Assembly (NCBI GenBank): GCA_023634235.1 | Contig: JAMKCF010000019.1 | Coordinates: 3,658,001-3,722,000, forward strand | Direction: 5' to 3' | DNA from: Pisaster brevispinus | Taxonomy: Eukaryota; Echinodermata; Asteroidea; Forcipulatida; Asteriidae | Length of the DNA stretch: 64,000 bases | Shown here: piece by piece, positions 43,401 through 56,200 of the stretch | Position numbering within the stretch: the first letter of the stretch is position 1 | Layout of the letters: each line of letters starts with the position of its first letter | Position numbers and translations under genes: made by a program | Notes under the pieces: model-generated | The model's input: the letters and a program-made list of their open reading frames with translations, nothing else | Database searches by the model: none | Told to the model about the DNA's origin: nothing

Positions 43401-46389
43401 ATGGCGTCGGGCAACCCTTCTCAGAACCCCGCATCCTTCCATCCAACCTCGCTGCGAAAGGCAATCAACGAGGAGCATGTCCTCCTGAAGCGAGGCATCG
43501 TCGTCGGTGACCTCCTCGGCGAGGGCTCCTACGCATGCGTCTATTCGGGCTTCCTCGAGAAGGAGAGGATCAAATGCGCCATCAAAGTCATCAACAAGCG
43601 GAAAGCCCCCAAGGACTTCCTGCAGAGATTCCTCCCGCGAGAGCTGGAGATCCTCAAGACGATCAAACACCCCAACGTCATCCGGTGTCACGAGATTGTA
43701 GATGTTGGTCCCAAAGTGTACATCACGATGGAACTCGCCGGCCACGGGGATCTGCTGGAGTACATCAAGCTCCGTGGGGCGCTGGCAGAGCTCAAGGCGA
43801 GGGACTTCTTCGGGCAGGTCGTCTCAGGGATGACTTATCTTCACAACAAGAACATCGTCCACCGTGACCTCAAGTGTGAAAACCTCCTCCTAGACGGGAA
43901 CAATAAAATTAAGATCACCGACTTTGGCTTCTCCCGAAAGATCCTCAAGAGTGATTTAAGCAAGACCTTCTGTGGGAGCGCTGCGTACGCCGCACCAGAA
44001 ATCCTTCAAGGTAACGGGGTTTATGATTCAAATCTGTCAACAGAGTTTGTTCTTAACTTTTTCAGTGACTAGGATAGCCAGTAGGACCAATTAGCTTGTC
44101 AAGTTAAACAGTTGTTCGCCAGGTTTTTCACAAGTAGGGATGTTTGTCGACACTGAACTAGCCAGCCGGACCACTAGGAGAGAATTCTACGGTGGCTCAT
44201 ATTCGCCAATTCCTAGAGAACCCATGTTTTATTTTACGGCGATATATCGACATACTATTGCGTTATATCGCCGTACTATTGCGTTATATCGCCGTACTAG
44301 ATGGCTGATGGCTGCCTAATGTTGTTGCTTACCTGTGAAATATACGCTTACGCTTAATTAAGCAAAATTTGCTTACCACGAGAGCCAAATCTCCTAGCTG
44401 TAACTCACTATCACCAAGAAAATAATGCAAAACAAAATGAAATGCGAATGAATTTTTGCTGTTGGAGACTGTCTGGAATTGGTTGCCTGTAAATTGTTTC
44501 GTGTGACATGGCCCATTCACATAGGACAATGTTTTTCAGGCAACATGGAGGCAACCAACTGCACTACATGTAGACAAAATATTTCGGCTACATGAGAGAT
44601 AATGCTTCTAGCTGTAACTAATAACTATCCCCAAGAAAAATTCTGATAAATCGTCTTGGAGATTGCCTGGAACTGGTTGCCTGTAAATATTGCCCGTGTG
44701 CCATGGCGTTCTCTCGTTACCAGCGGCCTGATACGTCGTTCTTGTCAAGGGCAAGGCAGTTTTTTTGTTTTTTTTAAATGTAAGCTTGCCCCAATCAAGG
44801 CTAAAAGCCACTCTTGGTAAGGGGCTATAAGAAGAAAACAACATTAAAGATGAAAATAACTCAGGGGAGCTGAAGGTAGGAATTGATATTCCTCTTAAAA
44901 CAGTCTAGATTGTAGGACGGAGGGAAACATGCACCAGGCAAGAAGTTCCAAACTCCAGAACTGTAAAAATGGAACAGTTCAAAGGGCACCAAGGCAATGG
45001 CTTAGGGCGTGGAAGCAGTTGCCTATACGTTGCATCCGTGATGGATCGGGCCCGCATTACCCTTTATCACCATCACCTACTGAGTTGTTATTAACCCCCA
45101 TTGCCCTATGGTTAAACCACCGGTTCTTTTCACTCTTTCGTCGAGAGAGTTTTATGTACAGCTCCTGCAACATGTTGGTGCTTGATGTATAAGGAATGGT
45201 GTACCCCCATTGTGTATTCATGCTTGGAATCTCAGGAATTCTTTAGAGGATTCTATTTGGGGGGGGGGGGTACTTCTGTATGAGAGGAAAATAGTATGTT
45301 AAAGTATGGGCACATGGGGGGGGGGTAACTCTTCCCCATGTCAGGCATGATATGTCCGCAAACCATTCCCAAGTTTCAGATCCTACTTTACATTCTTAGA
45401 GTCTCTGTCGACATTTTGGTGATTGGCGGGAAAAGTGACCTAGACTTTAACACCCTGCCCGGGGTGTGACAGAGGGTGTTCCTCACCATGCTCCCATAGC
45501 ACACTGTGCCCAGTATAGGTGCAGAGGGTACCCCCGTGCTCCAATATCCCATACTCAAACAGAACATGTTCCTCTTGGCGAAGTACCCCCCCCCTAAAAA
45601 AACCGCTGAAGAATTCCTGAAATTCCAAGCGCACAATGAGGACACACAATGGGGGGGGGGGGGGGGGGTTACCACCATGTCCCATATCGAGCACCAGAAT
45701 GTAACACACTCTTTCCCTCTTTTATAGAAACACCCCCGCCCTCTAAAGAATTCCTGAGATTCCCCGAACACAATGAAGACACAATAGGGGTACACCAAGC
45801 TACATATCGAGGTGCATCAAAATGGAGATTTTGCAACATTTCTTAAAAACCAGCGTGAACTTTCTCCATTTCAGGAAAGCCGTACCAAGCCTTCTTATAC
45901 GACATCTGGAGCATGGGGATCATCCTGTACATCATGGTGTGTGGCTCGATGCCCTACGACGACTCCAACGTCAAACGCATGGTCAGGGATCAGACGGAGA
46001 AGAAGCTGGGATTTTCCCGCTCCAAGCACCTCACCCTCGACTGCAAAGATCTCATCCTGAAGATGCTGAACCCTGACCCGACGAGGCGGGCCACAATGCA
46101 CTACATCCACCATCACCTCTGGATGCTGGGACCCGATGGGATCCACCAGGCGCAGAGGCTCGGTGATGATGCCGGGGCAAAGCTCGACTCCACGGTACCG
46201 GCCGAATCACCTCCCCAGGGCAAACCTATCGTGGATGAAAAGCATCCATCCATCGGTTTCAGGAAGATGTCCTCCACAGAAATGGAGATACCAATGTACT
46301 CTGATAACTATGAAGACACTCAACCGCCGAAGCCCAAACCACAGAAAAACGTGCGACGCCCTCACAGCCCTAACTTCGTCCAAATATAA
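43401..46389 (+). CDS. TSSK1: Testis-specific serine/threonine kinase homologue (TSSK1/2 type), two exons
   Basis: Protein kinase of the CAMK/TSSK family, known in animals for roles in sperm development and motility. Exons 43401-44010 and 45875-46389 join with a split Gly codon (phase 1) to give 374 residues, against about 360 for human TSSK1/2. Catalytic features: glycine loop LGEGSYACV (residues 39-47), VAIK-type Lys62, HRDLKCENLL with Asp156, DFG at 174-176, activation-loop Thr189 in SKTFCGSAAYAAPE, APE at 198-200. The C-lobe has DIWSMGIILYIMVCGSMPYDD, nearly identical to TSSK1/2. The tail after about residue 300 is Pro/Lys-rich and unlike vertebrate tails. The intron (44011-45874) falls right after the APE helix and is full of repeats; mammalian TSSK1/2 are intronless. 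The ATG sits in good context (CGAGATGGCG). TSSK1 versus TSSK2 cannot be separated from one sequence. Confidence 0.93.
45190..45830. repeat. Inverted pair of a G/C-run-bearing repeat in the kinase intron
   Basis: Segments reading GGAATCTCAGGAATTCTTTAG (minus-sense) at about 45225 and GAATTCCTGAGATTCC (plus-sense) at about 45748 belong to one family, with G runs (45256, 45655) and C runs (45587). Relatives occur at 39050-39310, 39760-40110 and 60600-60770. Confidence 0.6.
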
Positions 46390-48300
46390 AAACATTACCG
46401 CTCGCTTCAAATTAATCATGTCAGACAAGCTGCTCCATTGTATACGAGCACTCCCAAATGAACAATTATCATTTTCTGCTGAGCAAAATTTAAAACTAAA
46501 CTTGAAAATAATATTGTTTTTTATTAGCATGAATGAAAACGTCATCCTAGCACAAAATGTACTTCATTACTCCGCTTCCGGTAAAACAAAAATAGTTTCA
46601 TTTATTATCATCGTCTCAACTGCGCTACAAAATGAAAATGAACTTTGTGTTAAATTTCTAGAAATTGTGTTATTTTTTAGCCTATATAAATCAACCATTC
46701 ATTGTTATAAAAAAAGTTATAAGAAATTGCCAGGAATCCTAATTTTAATGCACCGAAGAAAAAACATTATTAATGGTCTGGACTATTTGTTTTGATATGG
46801 GCCTAACAAGACGAAAACTTGATCGTGCGAATAATATTAACAAACAAAACAAACAGTGGAGAAATAGAAATATTTTCATGAAAAAACACCATTTTCATTT
46901 CATTCTAATTAACTAAGCGTTGTGATTGTTGTTTGTAAGCTGTTCTGTTAATTTCTGTACTTCTATTATTATGTTTGTCCGTTCGTCTAACTTGTGGCTG
47001 TCTGTCCTCAGGACAAGCTTCGGCTTCTCACATCAGCCTCCACACTATTTCCTTTCTTTGCTTTTTTTACAAGTGCAGTAACTTAGTCTCTTCTGGTCAT
47101 ATTGACTTTGTAATCCACTCTGTATAAAGACAGCATAGAGAAATAAGCGTAAATTGAAATTTTACAAAATAATTGGGGTGAAAATACTGGAAATATTTCA
47201 AGTGATGAGCAAGTTTACGGTTTTCACTGGCTTGCCTTGCATCGGTAATCAACAACACTAATGACAATGATCAACTCTAAGAAAGTAGAGATTCCATGGT
47301 GGACACAAAATCCATGATGTGTGTTTTTTGTGTGTTATCATTACTTATAAAGTAATCTAAAAAACATATTTACTTTAGTTTCTGAATTTCCTGGTACAGT
47401 AGAATAATACGGAGCCTCTAAAGGGACAGATAAAAAAAAATTAAAAAAAATGTAAAAGAAAAATTCAAAGTAAACTTTGTTCCCTCGAAATATGATTTCG
47501 TCCCCTCGAAGTATTATTTCGTTACCTGAAAATGTTATTAAATTACATAAAAATATTATTTCGTCTCCTCGAAATAATATTTCGTTCCCTCGAAATATTA
47601 TTTCATAGGAATGAAATATTATTGCGAGGGACCGAAATAATATAATTATTTTGAGGGAACGAAACAATTTCAGCATTTTTTCTACCTTATAAATTGTTTT
47701 ACCTGTCCCTTTAGGGGCTCCGTAGAATAAGGAGGGGGTAGACTTACTTTACTATTGACATTAGTTGCCTATAAGTGAAAACAACTTAGGCCTACACACT
47801 TTTATTATCATTTTAATGACCTGCATGACGGGTGGGGCCGGGGCGGATTCGCTGGTATGAATTTTATAACCCCTTCCCTCCCCATTTTCCGAGCGACCAA
47901 AATCAACCAAAATCATTTTGACTCGGATAAGATTCACTATTGTTATTATTTTTTTAACTGTCACAATTCAAGTAGGCCCAGAATTTAGCAGCATGCTGCG
48001 ATGGTTTTGAGAGTGGCCGGTGTCATAGGGAAATTTTGAGATTCTGTCCCCCATGGAAAACTTACATGGGCTGGAGGAGTTTGATTAAAAAGAGGGCGCT
48101 ATCAGAAGATGTTTGTACACAGTTTGCCGTATGGCCAACTAATTATTTTTTGCCGTATTGTCATTGCACATCATTGTCGCTGTTAGTTTGCTATAATATT
48201 GGGGGGGGGGGGGGGGGGGGGGACGGAACAGACAGACTCGGTCCTGCCCGTCCATGCGACTCATTTTGTCTTATTAATCACAAGAGGGCGCCCTGTAAAT
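46390..48300. other. TSSK to RBM25 interval
   Basis: AT-rich kinase 3' flank, a foldback MITE (47408-47724), then a G run of about 21 (48201) and CpG/GGCGC-bearing sequence leading into the likely RBM25 promoter. The minus-strand open frame at 47341-47676 is an artefact of the MITE's 21-bp period. Confidence 0.55.
47408..47724. mobile_element. Foldback MITE with 21-bp hairpin units
   Basis: Terminal inverted repeats of about 22 bp (TACGGAGCCTCTAAAGGGAC at left, complementary to the right end with one mismatch) with TA at both outer edges. The interior 47483-47650 is eight 21-bp units of the type CCTCGAAATATTATTTCGTTC, each self-complementary around CGAAATAATATTTCG. No transposase; non-autonomous. 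Confidence 0.85.
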
Positions 48301-48444
48301 GTCGCCAGTTTACACATACAGCGCCATCTTTGCATCTGGTTCGAACAATTCTGCCCACGCTTTCCCTTGTCTTTTAATGGTTAAATGGAACGAATTGCAC
48401 CAATTTCTGGAGTGTAAAATGTCACTTTTGTAATAGCGCACAAG
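48300..48444 (+). other. Probable RBM25 non-coding first exon
   Basis: Sequence containing GCGCCATCTTTGC (a YY1-type core promoter motif) ends at a strong donor CAAG|GTAAGT (48445). The first coding exon begins at an acceptor 49465 with 35 bp of UTR, so an upstream exon is required. The start is approximate. Confidence 0.4.
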
Positions 48445-49500
48445 GTAAGTTTTATAAATGTTGATTAAATATATCTTAAAGCTTTGTTATTGGGTTTTTA
48501 TAACGACACACGGACTGAAACGTTGAAACCGCTGCATAGATGATTGAATGATAGTGAATGACTGCATGCTGCTCTGCATGCATCTGTTCAAAATGTAATG
48601 CAGCCCAATTGATGAGAGGACGATGGGACGTACGTGCCAATCAATCATGCAGTCGGAATTGAAAGTTCGGCCGGCAAAAATACCGTTTCCGTTATACACA
48701 ATTTCCTTTCCATAGGTAGTATAGGTTAAATTACTACTGAATGATAGAATTTTAGATTTTTAATATTATTATTTAATATTTTACTTAAAAGTAAAAAAAA
48801 AGACTAAATTATCCCCATGAAGTCCATTTTTGGCCCTAGGCCAACATAGCATCAGAAAGTGTGAATGTGATGATTTTTCAAATAGAAAATCATGTATATA
48901 TTTAACTTTTATTAGCTGGAAATTCCCCCCCCCCATTGCCTAAAATGTGGAGAGTGCATTGAGTTGAGCTCTTCCATTGCCTAAATTGTGGAATGAAATT
49001 GGACATGATGAATGGGCTAGTATTTGTGATTGAATTAAAATTTACAAAATTATTAAAATCATGAAATCAGGTTTTTAGTATTTTCTGGTCTACAAGTACG
49101 AGACTGCAGTAGTCTTCAGCACTACTCACTGTTTACTCTGTATATTTAAAGCTGCATTTATTTTTTGTTTTCTCTTTCCTGTAATTGGCAGTTTGTCCGT
49201 TTGGACAATAATTACAAATACAAATACAAATACAAACGCCAATTCTTTGTTGGGCACGCTTGCGTGAGAGTTCCAGTTGCACGATGAAATGTCCGCTTGC
49301 ATTGTTAAACTAAAAAGGTCAAGACAACAGCTTATAAACAGTAAATACAAATAAGTATTGTTTTTAACCACTGTACCAATTCCTCCAATAGGAATCTTAA
49401 AAAAGAAGAAGGAAACAACGTTGACCAATTTATTGACATAAATCTAAATGATTGATTCCTTGCAGGTAATATCAACAGAACTTGATTGTGTATCATCAAT

Positions 49501-52500
49501 ATGTCGTATCCACCGCCAGGCAATCCCTTCATGCCGAGGCCAGGAATGCCCCCCGGCGTCAACCAGAATCAATTCCAACAGTTTGGAGGCATGCAATCTG
49601 GTGAGCAAAGGACTTCCACAAGTCTAATTATGTTTTTTTTTTTCTTCAATATTACGTCGCTAGCTTGTAGATGGTAAGAGAAGATTCTCAGTTGTTGCCC
49701 CCTCAGTTGTTGCCAATGGAACAGTTTGCCAATGACACTCAGCACACAACCAGACTTTGCTTCCTGAAGATCTTATTTCAAAATTGTACTTGAAGTCTTA
49801 TTAATATTATTACTATGATTATAATAAACCACACAGGGAGTTGACTGGGTAAATTTTTTAAAATTTTGGGTTGAACAAAGAAAAGTTGACTAGATCGTGA
49901 TTTAAAACTACTACCTCTGCATTAACGTGCTGGCTACCAACTGAGCTATCTAGCCCTGTATTGGTGGTCTTCCTATTTTGTAAGTTATATCTTTGTTCAG
50001 GGTTGCCAGTCAGAAGTCATTCAAGCTCAGTTGGTAGAGCGCCGGCATGTTGATCCAGAGGTCAAAAGTTTCAAATCCTCTAGTAATTTTTTTTTTTTCA
50101 ACCTGAAATTACTTAAAATTTACCTAGTCAGTTTCCTTGTGGTCCGTTTTGGGGGGTATTTGAAATAAAAAGTTGCACCCCCCTTAAGGTTTTCCCATGG
50201 CTGCCGCTTCCCAGGTTATATCGTAAACTTGGGTGTGTGTATGTGATTCCTGGCTACACGGCAGTTACAGGTTGCCTGGCTTCTCACTGGCACCCACGAA
50301 CAAAGATATTGAAAAAAAAAGGGAAACTGCCAACATAGGGCTGAATAGCTAGCACATTAAACCGGATGTCGCAGGTTCAAGTCCTGCTCTATTCACTTTT
50401 TTGGCTGGTCAACCTCAAATAACAATAGAAAAGTAGTGTTTCTCGTTGTATTAATTAAACAAAAAATAAGTATGAAAAGGTATAAGTTTGTAGGTTTTAA
50501 GTTGTAACATACAAGTTTATTGTCTTGTAGGAATGGCGATGAATATGCAGATGGGCCTCTTGCCACAGCCACCAATCTCCAAGGTAAGTCTCATCTATTT
50601 ACGGCATGTTCTAACTAACCACTCATGGTTGGTATTTGGAAACATTTTCTGTGCCGTCTCGCCGTATTATTTTTCAGAACTTTTTGGAGCTTCTGAATTG
50701 TTTTCCTTTGAAAATATCATTGCCAGATTGAAACCCTGACTTAATAAAGGAAAGACAACAGAGGTTCTGATAATAAGCACTGGGATTTAATGTTGTCAGG
50801 TGAGAAAATATAAGTAGGCACTCACCTTGTTTCACAGCGACTCTGCCTTAAGCCACGGCCCATAAATTGCCATGGTATACTGGAATCTTGGAATGCTCAG
50901 ACTTGCCTCCCATTGAGCCAAATACAATGATTAACAATGGTGGCAGATTGTTCACTCTTGTCTGGGACATTTGTAACAGGACAAAGGTCTGGAATTAGCA
51001 ACTACACTCCCAGGAAAGGGATATTAAGAAGCATGAATGCCAGTACCTTGTGTCCCTCTTTGTAAACCTTCCGCTGTAGGCCAGTCCAGAAAAAAATTGG
51101 CACCCAGGCAATAACCGGGGGCACCCAGGCAATTGCCTCTATTTCCTTCATGAAATATCTGGGTCATTATAACCAGTATAAGTGCAGAGACTTTTTACAT
51201 CAAGCCAGTGATTTGTGAGAATTTTTTTCTTTTCCAGGATTTTTCATTGATCTGCCTGCTCTTTCTTTAAAGTGGTGAAATTACCCGGCCCTTGTTATGA
51301 CCAAACCTCTCGGTTTCTATTTTGAAAACAACGTAGGGAGTCCGTAAACCTCTGAGATGTAACGTCCTGTTTCTTCAGGGACCTTCATCTCCAGACAAAG
51401 AGGAAACTGTTATCAAATTTTCAGGTTTTTGTTTTCTTCATGCGAACACACCCCCTGATAGAGCAATTTTCTTTGCCTGTACAAACAGATGCAGATGCAT
51501 CCAGGCATGAGACCCAACATGCCAAGACCTCCAATGGCAGGACATAGATTCCAGGTAGGTGGAAACATTTTGGGGTTCAAAGTTCAAAGTTCAAGGTTCA
51601 AGTGGGCCTTGCTCTATTTTGTTTCGCTGACTAACATGACGGGCTTTGATAGACCAGCCTCGCTGCGATGGGCAGCGTTAAGTATCAGTACCTCTCGTCA
51701 CTAACCCCTGGAAGGGAAGCACTGAAAAACAGCGCTGATTGGCTCCCAAAACTGACTGCTTTGCATGCACGCTTGTTAAAAACTTTTGAGCGCTTGCATG
51801 GCGCTTGTAGGACGCTTTGTACGCGGGTGTCAAAATGCAAGTTTTTTTGACGCGATTCCATTTAAAACGAATCATGTTTTTACACGGTCGCTCTAAACTG
51901 CATACAGTTAAACATGTAACAAGATCAAGGAAGAATGAGAGGGGACCAGTTGCTCTTTGAATTGATGTCCCTTTTGCGGGCTATCATACTTGAGCATGCC
52001 CAGAGAGTGGATTGGCCAAAGGCCTCATTAAAATGTGCCATGTACTGAAACATTTTACATAACTAATACCAGGGGTTATGAGTGAGATCAATCACCCCTG
52101 GGAACGAGGTTGGCTATATATCCATTGGTGATGTCCTTTATAAGCATTTTCTGCAATTGCTGGGATGCAACTACACCCAGCGTTCATTTGATTATCTACC
52201 ATTGGTATACACTCAACTGTGAAACGTATGCAAATGTAAGACCATGTCAAGTAATGGTGGAAAACTCTTGTACAGAAAAATTTAATCTATGATGGATCGG
52301 TCTTGACAAGGCTGCATAACTTTTGATCAGCCTTATTTGAGTTATATGTAACATTTTCATGTAAAAAAATGCTTTACACAGGCAGTTTGCAAATTTTTGG
52401 CGAGCAATCTCCAAATACTTGGCACATTCTAGTTGCAAAGGATTTTTTTCCCGTGGGCACACGCCCGCAGTCCAATGGACTGCGATAACGTTCCGCTAAG

Positions 52501-55500
52501 CCGCTTCATTGTGTCAAAGTACGGGAGCAATCCTACAAGAGTGAGTTTCGCTCATTGGTATTTTGATTGCTACAAAGGAGCATTTGGGCAGTCCAGCGTA
52601 ACAGTCCATGTACACGCGCTGGAATACTTTATCCAATCCAATAAGGACGTTCCTACCATTCCATCTTTTGAGACGCTCCCCAAAACAAGTTTGAATGGCC
52701 TGCAACGTTATCAATCTTGACTAAGTGTTTGTATGATTGGCCTGTCGTCGTTTGCATAACTTTTTCCAAAAATCTGACTGGAACATCAGCTGCTCCTCTA
52801 CCACTCCAAAGTGTCATCTACGTTGTTGGACCAAGCCAGCAGAACTAGTGGCTTAAAACACAAAGTTGAACACATATTTTATTCACATAATCATTGTTTG
52901 CTGGTGGCTGCTGTTACATACTGAAAACCTTCCCAAGTGCTGTTTAGTTGTGCCCCCCCCCCCCTTCACCCACGGGCACCTTGTGTTTCTAATTTTCATT
53001 TATTAGACCTAACTTCAGCATGCATGCTTCATTCCTAAATGTGATTTTTCTTTGATTACAAATTTTCAAAGTAATATAATTCATCTGCAAACAGTGAACC
53101 TAAAGAGTAGGCCTGGAATTATACCGTATACGCAGGCCATGGTCTTGGCCTTGGTGCCCCTTTAACGATTTCCCATAGACTTTTAGACTTTCTAATGGAA
53201 GTGCCCTTTGCAAAATGAAAATAGTCTTGCCCTCTCAAAGATGGTATTCCAGGCCAGAAAGAGTGACTGGATGTTTGTGTTGTACCCTAGCCCCTAGTGC
53301 TTTGGCTAGAGAACCCTCCCGTATCCTTCAAAATCCTAAACTCTTTTGTTTCTGATCACCAAAATGTTTGGACATAAGATTGGTACGCCTGTTCCAATGA
53401 CCATGTTATTTGGGTCTGCATATCCTACAAAAGTCATACAACTGCCTAAATGGACCCCTCGCATGTGGAGTCACAAGCTCCAACAGTGCCCTTACTGAGG
53501 TCAAAGTGGCGCGTACACGTGTGCGCATTTTTATTGACCTCAGCGGTGTCAGCGATGGCAGCATACGCAAGTGGTCTATGAGATTTAGGAAGATTAAAGA
53601 CCATTGGCGTTGATGATACGGTCTTGTACCACTTGCTTGCTTTCCTTGTGGGCAACTTACTTTGTTTATCATGCATTGTAGATACTCAACTTTCAAAATC
53701 TAACCGTCCTGCATCCCCTCCAGGGCTCGAAATTAACGAGCTCTAAATTGACGAGAGTCTGCTAGCACAAGGCTTAATAGCCATTGGAACACTTTGGCTA
53801 CAGTTTTTTAGTAGTATAACGGGCTAGAAAACCCCCCCCCCCCCCACAAAATCAACGCTTTCAATTTGATCCAAAACCCGATCTTGTCAGTCCCTAGTTG
53901 CACACACATGGCATGCTAGCTGTGAAAAAAAATGGCTAGTGTATTGCTCTAAACTAAAAACATGACGAGCAATTAGCAATTAGGAATGTGATTGGCGATA
54001 AAACCCTAGCATTTATATTGCTGAATAGCGAATTGAATACATTCTTATTGCGGGGCGAATTTTCCCAGACTATTTGCAAACGGGACATCCCACACAGTAA
54101 CATGTACTGGCCAATGCCTTGGTACTCACACCTACACGTCATGTACACGCGTTATTAGAACTGCACGAAACATACGAATGCTACGCTGGATGGCACTGCG
54201 CGTAAGTATCCTTCATGTGCGTAGTACTCCAGCATGGCAGACCTCCTGCGTCGCTATAGAAATGTGACGTCAGTGAGAAGGATCTGTGAACAATTTTCTT
54301 TGTTCAGGACCTACTAAGAAATCAATATTGTTATTGAATATATCTGGTAGTGAAACCAAGGATGCCACATAAGTGAACCTAATCACTGTAGAGTGCAAGC
54401 CTGAGAAAACCTGTAAACAAGGGTGCTTGCTATGCGAACCAGAAACACGGGGTCAACCCCTACTCTTCCACGATAAGTGTTCCAAGTTCTTAACTTACAC
54501 TACAAACCCTAGTACAAGTGACCCACGGCTTATTGTCCCACTCGAAGGACAAAGCAATTATGTTATTAAGTATCTTGCTCAAGAACACAAGTGCCACAAC
54601 CGGGACTCGAACCCACACTCTATTGATCAGAAACACCAGAGCTTGAGTACGGTGCTCTTAACCACTCGGCCAGGACTATGAGGGACTATGTAGTAACACT
54701 TTGAGGGTTCTAATCCTGTGGGCTACAATAGAAAACCTTGCTAGGTTCGAACCCTGCACCCCCCAACTCCCTTTCCTCTTACATTCCACCCTTGTTATAA
54801 TCCTCACGGTAAGTCTTTGTGTTTAACATTGTATGAATGGTTGTTTGTGATTCCGCTATGTGTCATTCACAGGCCTTTATGCAACCCGTCCCACGCCAAG
54901 GCTTCAATCCGAACGACATGACAGTGAGTTTAGGGAAATCCCAACCCCTCAAAGTGAAAAAACACAAACCAAAAAACTGAGGTCATTGAATCTTGTCAAT
55001 CTGGTCCCATTATCGGAAGCTAAAAGTCACACGAAAAAACACAAATGATGAGTAGAGATTTCAGTTAAAGAAAATGTTTACCAAGGGTCTTTTCCAAACC
55101 CAGGCTAGGGCTGTGGCTACCGATCCAGTTTCGGCTTCGGCTTGGGCTCCGTCATCAATTTTGGAGTAGAGTATGTTTTGCACAGCGCTTCAATGTCAAA
55201 ACGGTGTTCTGGGCCCAATTTCATAGAGCTGCTTGAGCATGAAAATATTGCTCAACATTTTTTTTCTGCTTAGAAAAACTATGCAGGATACCAGTTGCAT
55301 TCGGTACATGTAAAATGGTGTTTTAGCTGGTAACTTTGTTCTGGTGAGCATGATTTTGTTGCTCTAAGCAATTTTGAAGGCTTCAGCAGCTCTTTGAAAT
55401 TGAGAGCCAAAGCCGAGGTTTTGAAGAAGCCCCAAGTCAATAGTAATCTGGACCCAATTTTGGAACAACATTTTTTTACCAGAATAGCATGCTGACCAAA

Positions 55501-56106
55501 AAAACAACAGGGGACCTGGTGCAAGTACTGTTCAGTACACGGCCAGGGCCTAATTTCATAAAGTTGTTTACCAGTGAGCAACTTTTTGTGACTATAGCAG
55601 AAAATAACACGCGTAGGCCAAAGTGAATTTTCAAGAAGATTTGACAGCGCGTATGGGCGTTCAAAATGGACTTGCTTAGCAGAACCGCTGGCAAGCTAGC
55701 TAACCTTTTGCTTTGCCTAAAGTAAGCAGTGCATATGAAATAGAAACTGTGCAAAGCATCCCTCTGTTAGCAGAAATTATCTGTTTACAGGCTTTATGAA
55801 ATTGGTCCCTGTACTTGAAGTTCCTTGGATGCCATGAACAACTTGTTTGCCCCTCGACCTTCTTTGTGCACTTGTGATGGCGTTCTGACCTTGCAATGTG
55901 ATTTGAATTCTCATGGCTGCTAATGTGCACATAAAACTCATCTTTTTATTACTTTGTTGTCTTAACACCTGCATGGATTGTCTTTAACAGTTTCTTTAGT
56001 AAACACAGTTAACCAAATGCTAAAGTATTTCATAAAGTGTGCCAACTTAAAGTAGAATAAGCAATATTACTGCTATTAGATTGTAATCTTGTAATTTTTC
56101 TTGAAT

Positions 56107-56142
<36 letters not shown>

Positions 56143-56162
56143 AGCAGCAGCAACCACCACCA

Positions 56163-56200
<38 letters not shown>

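Noticed and set aside
47341..47676. 111-codon minus-strand frame with GDEIIFR-like repeats
   Set aside because: Produced by the 21-bp periodic MITE core (seven codons per unit), not a protein gene.
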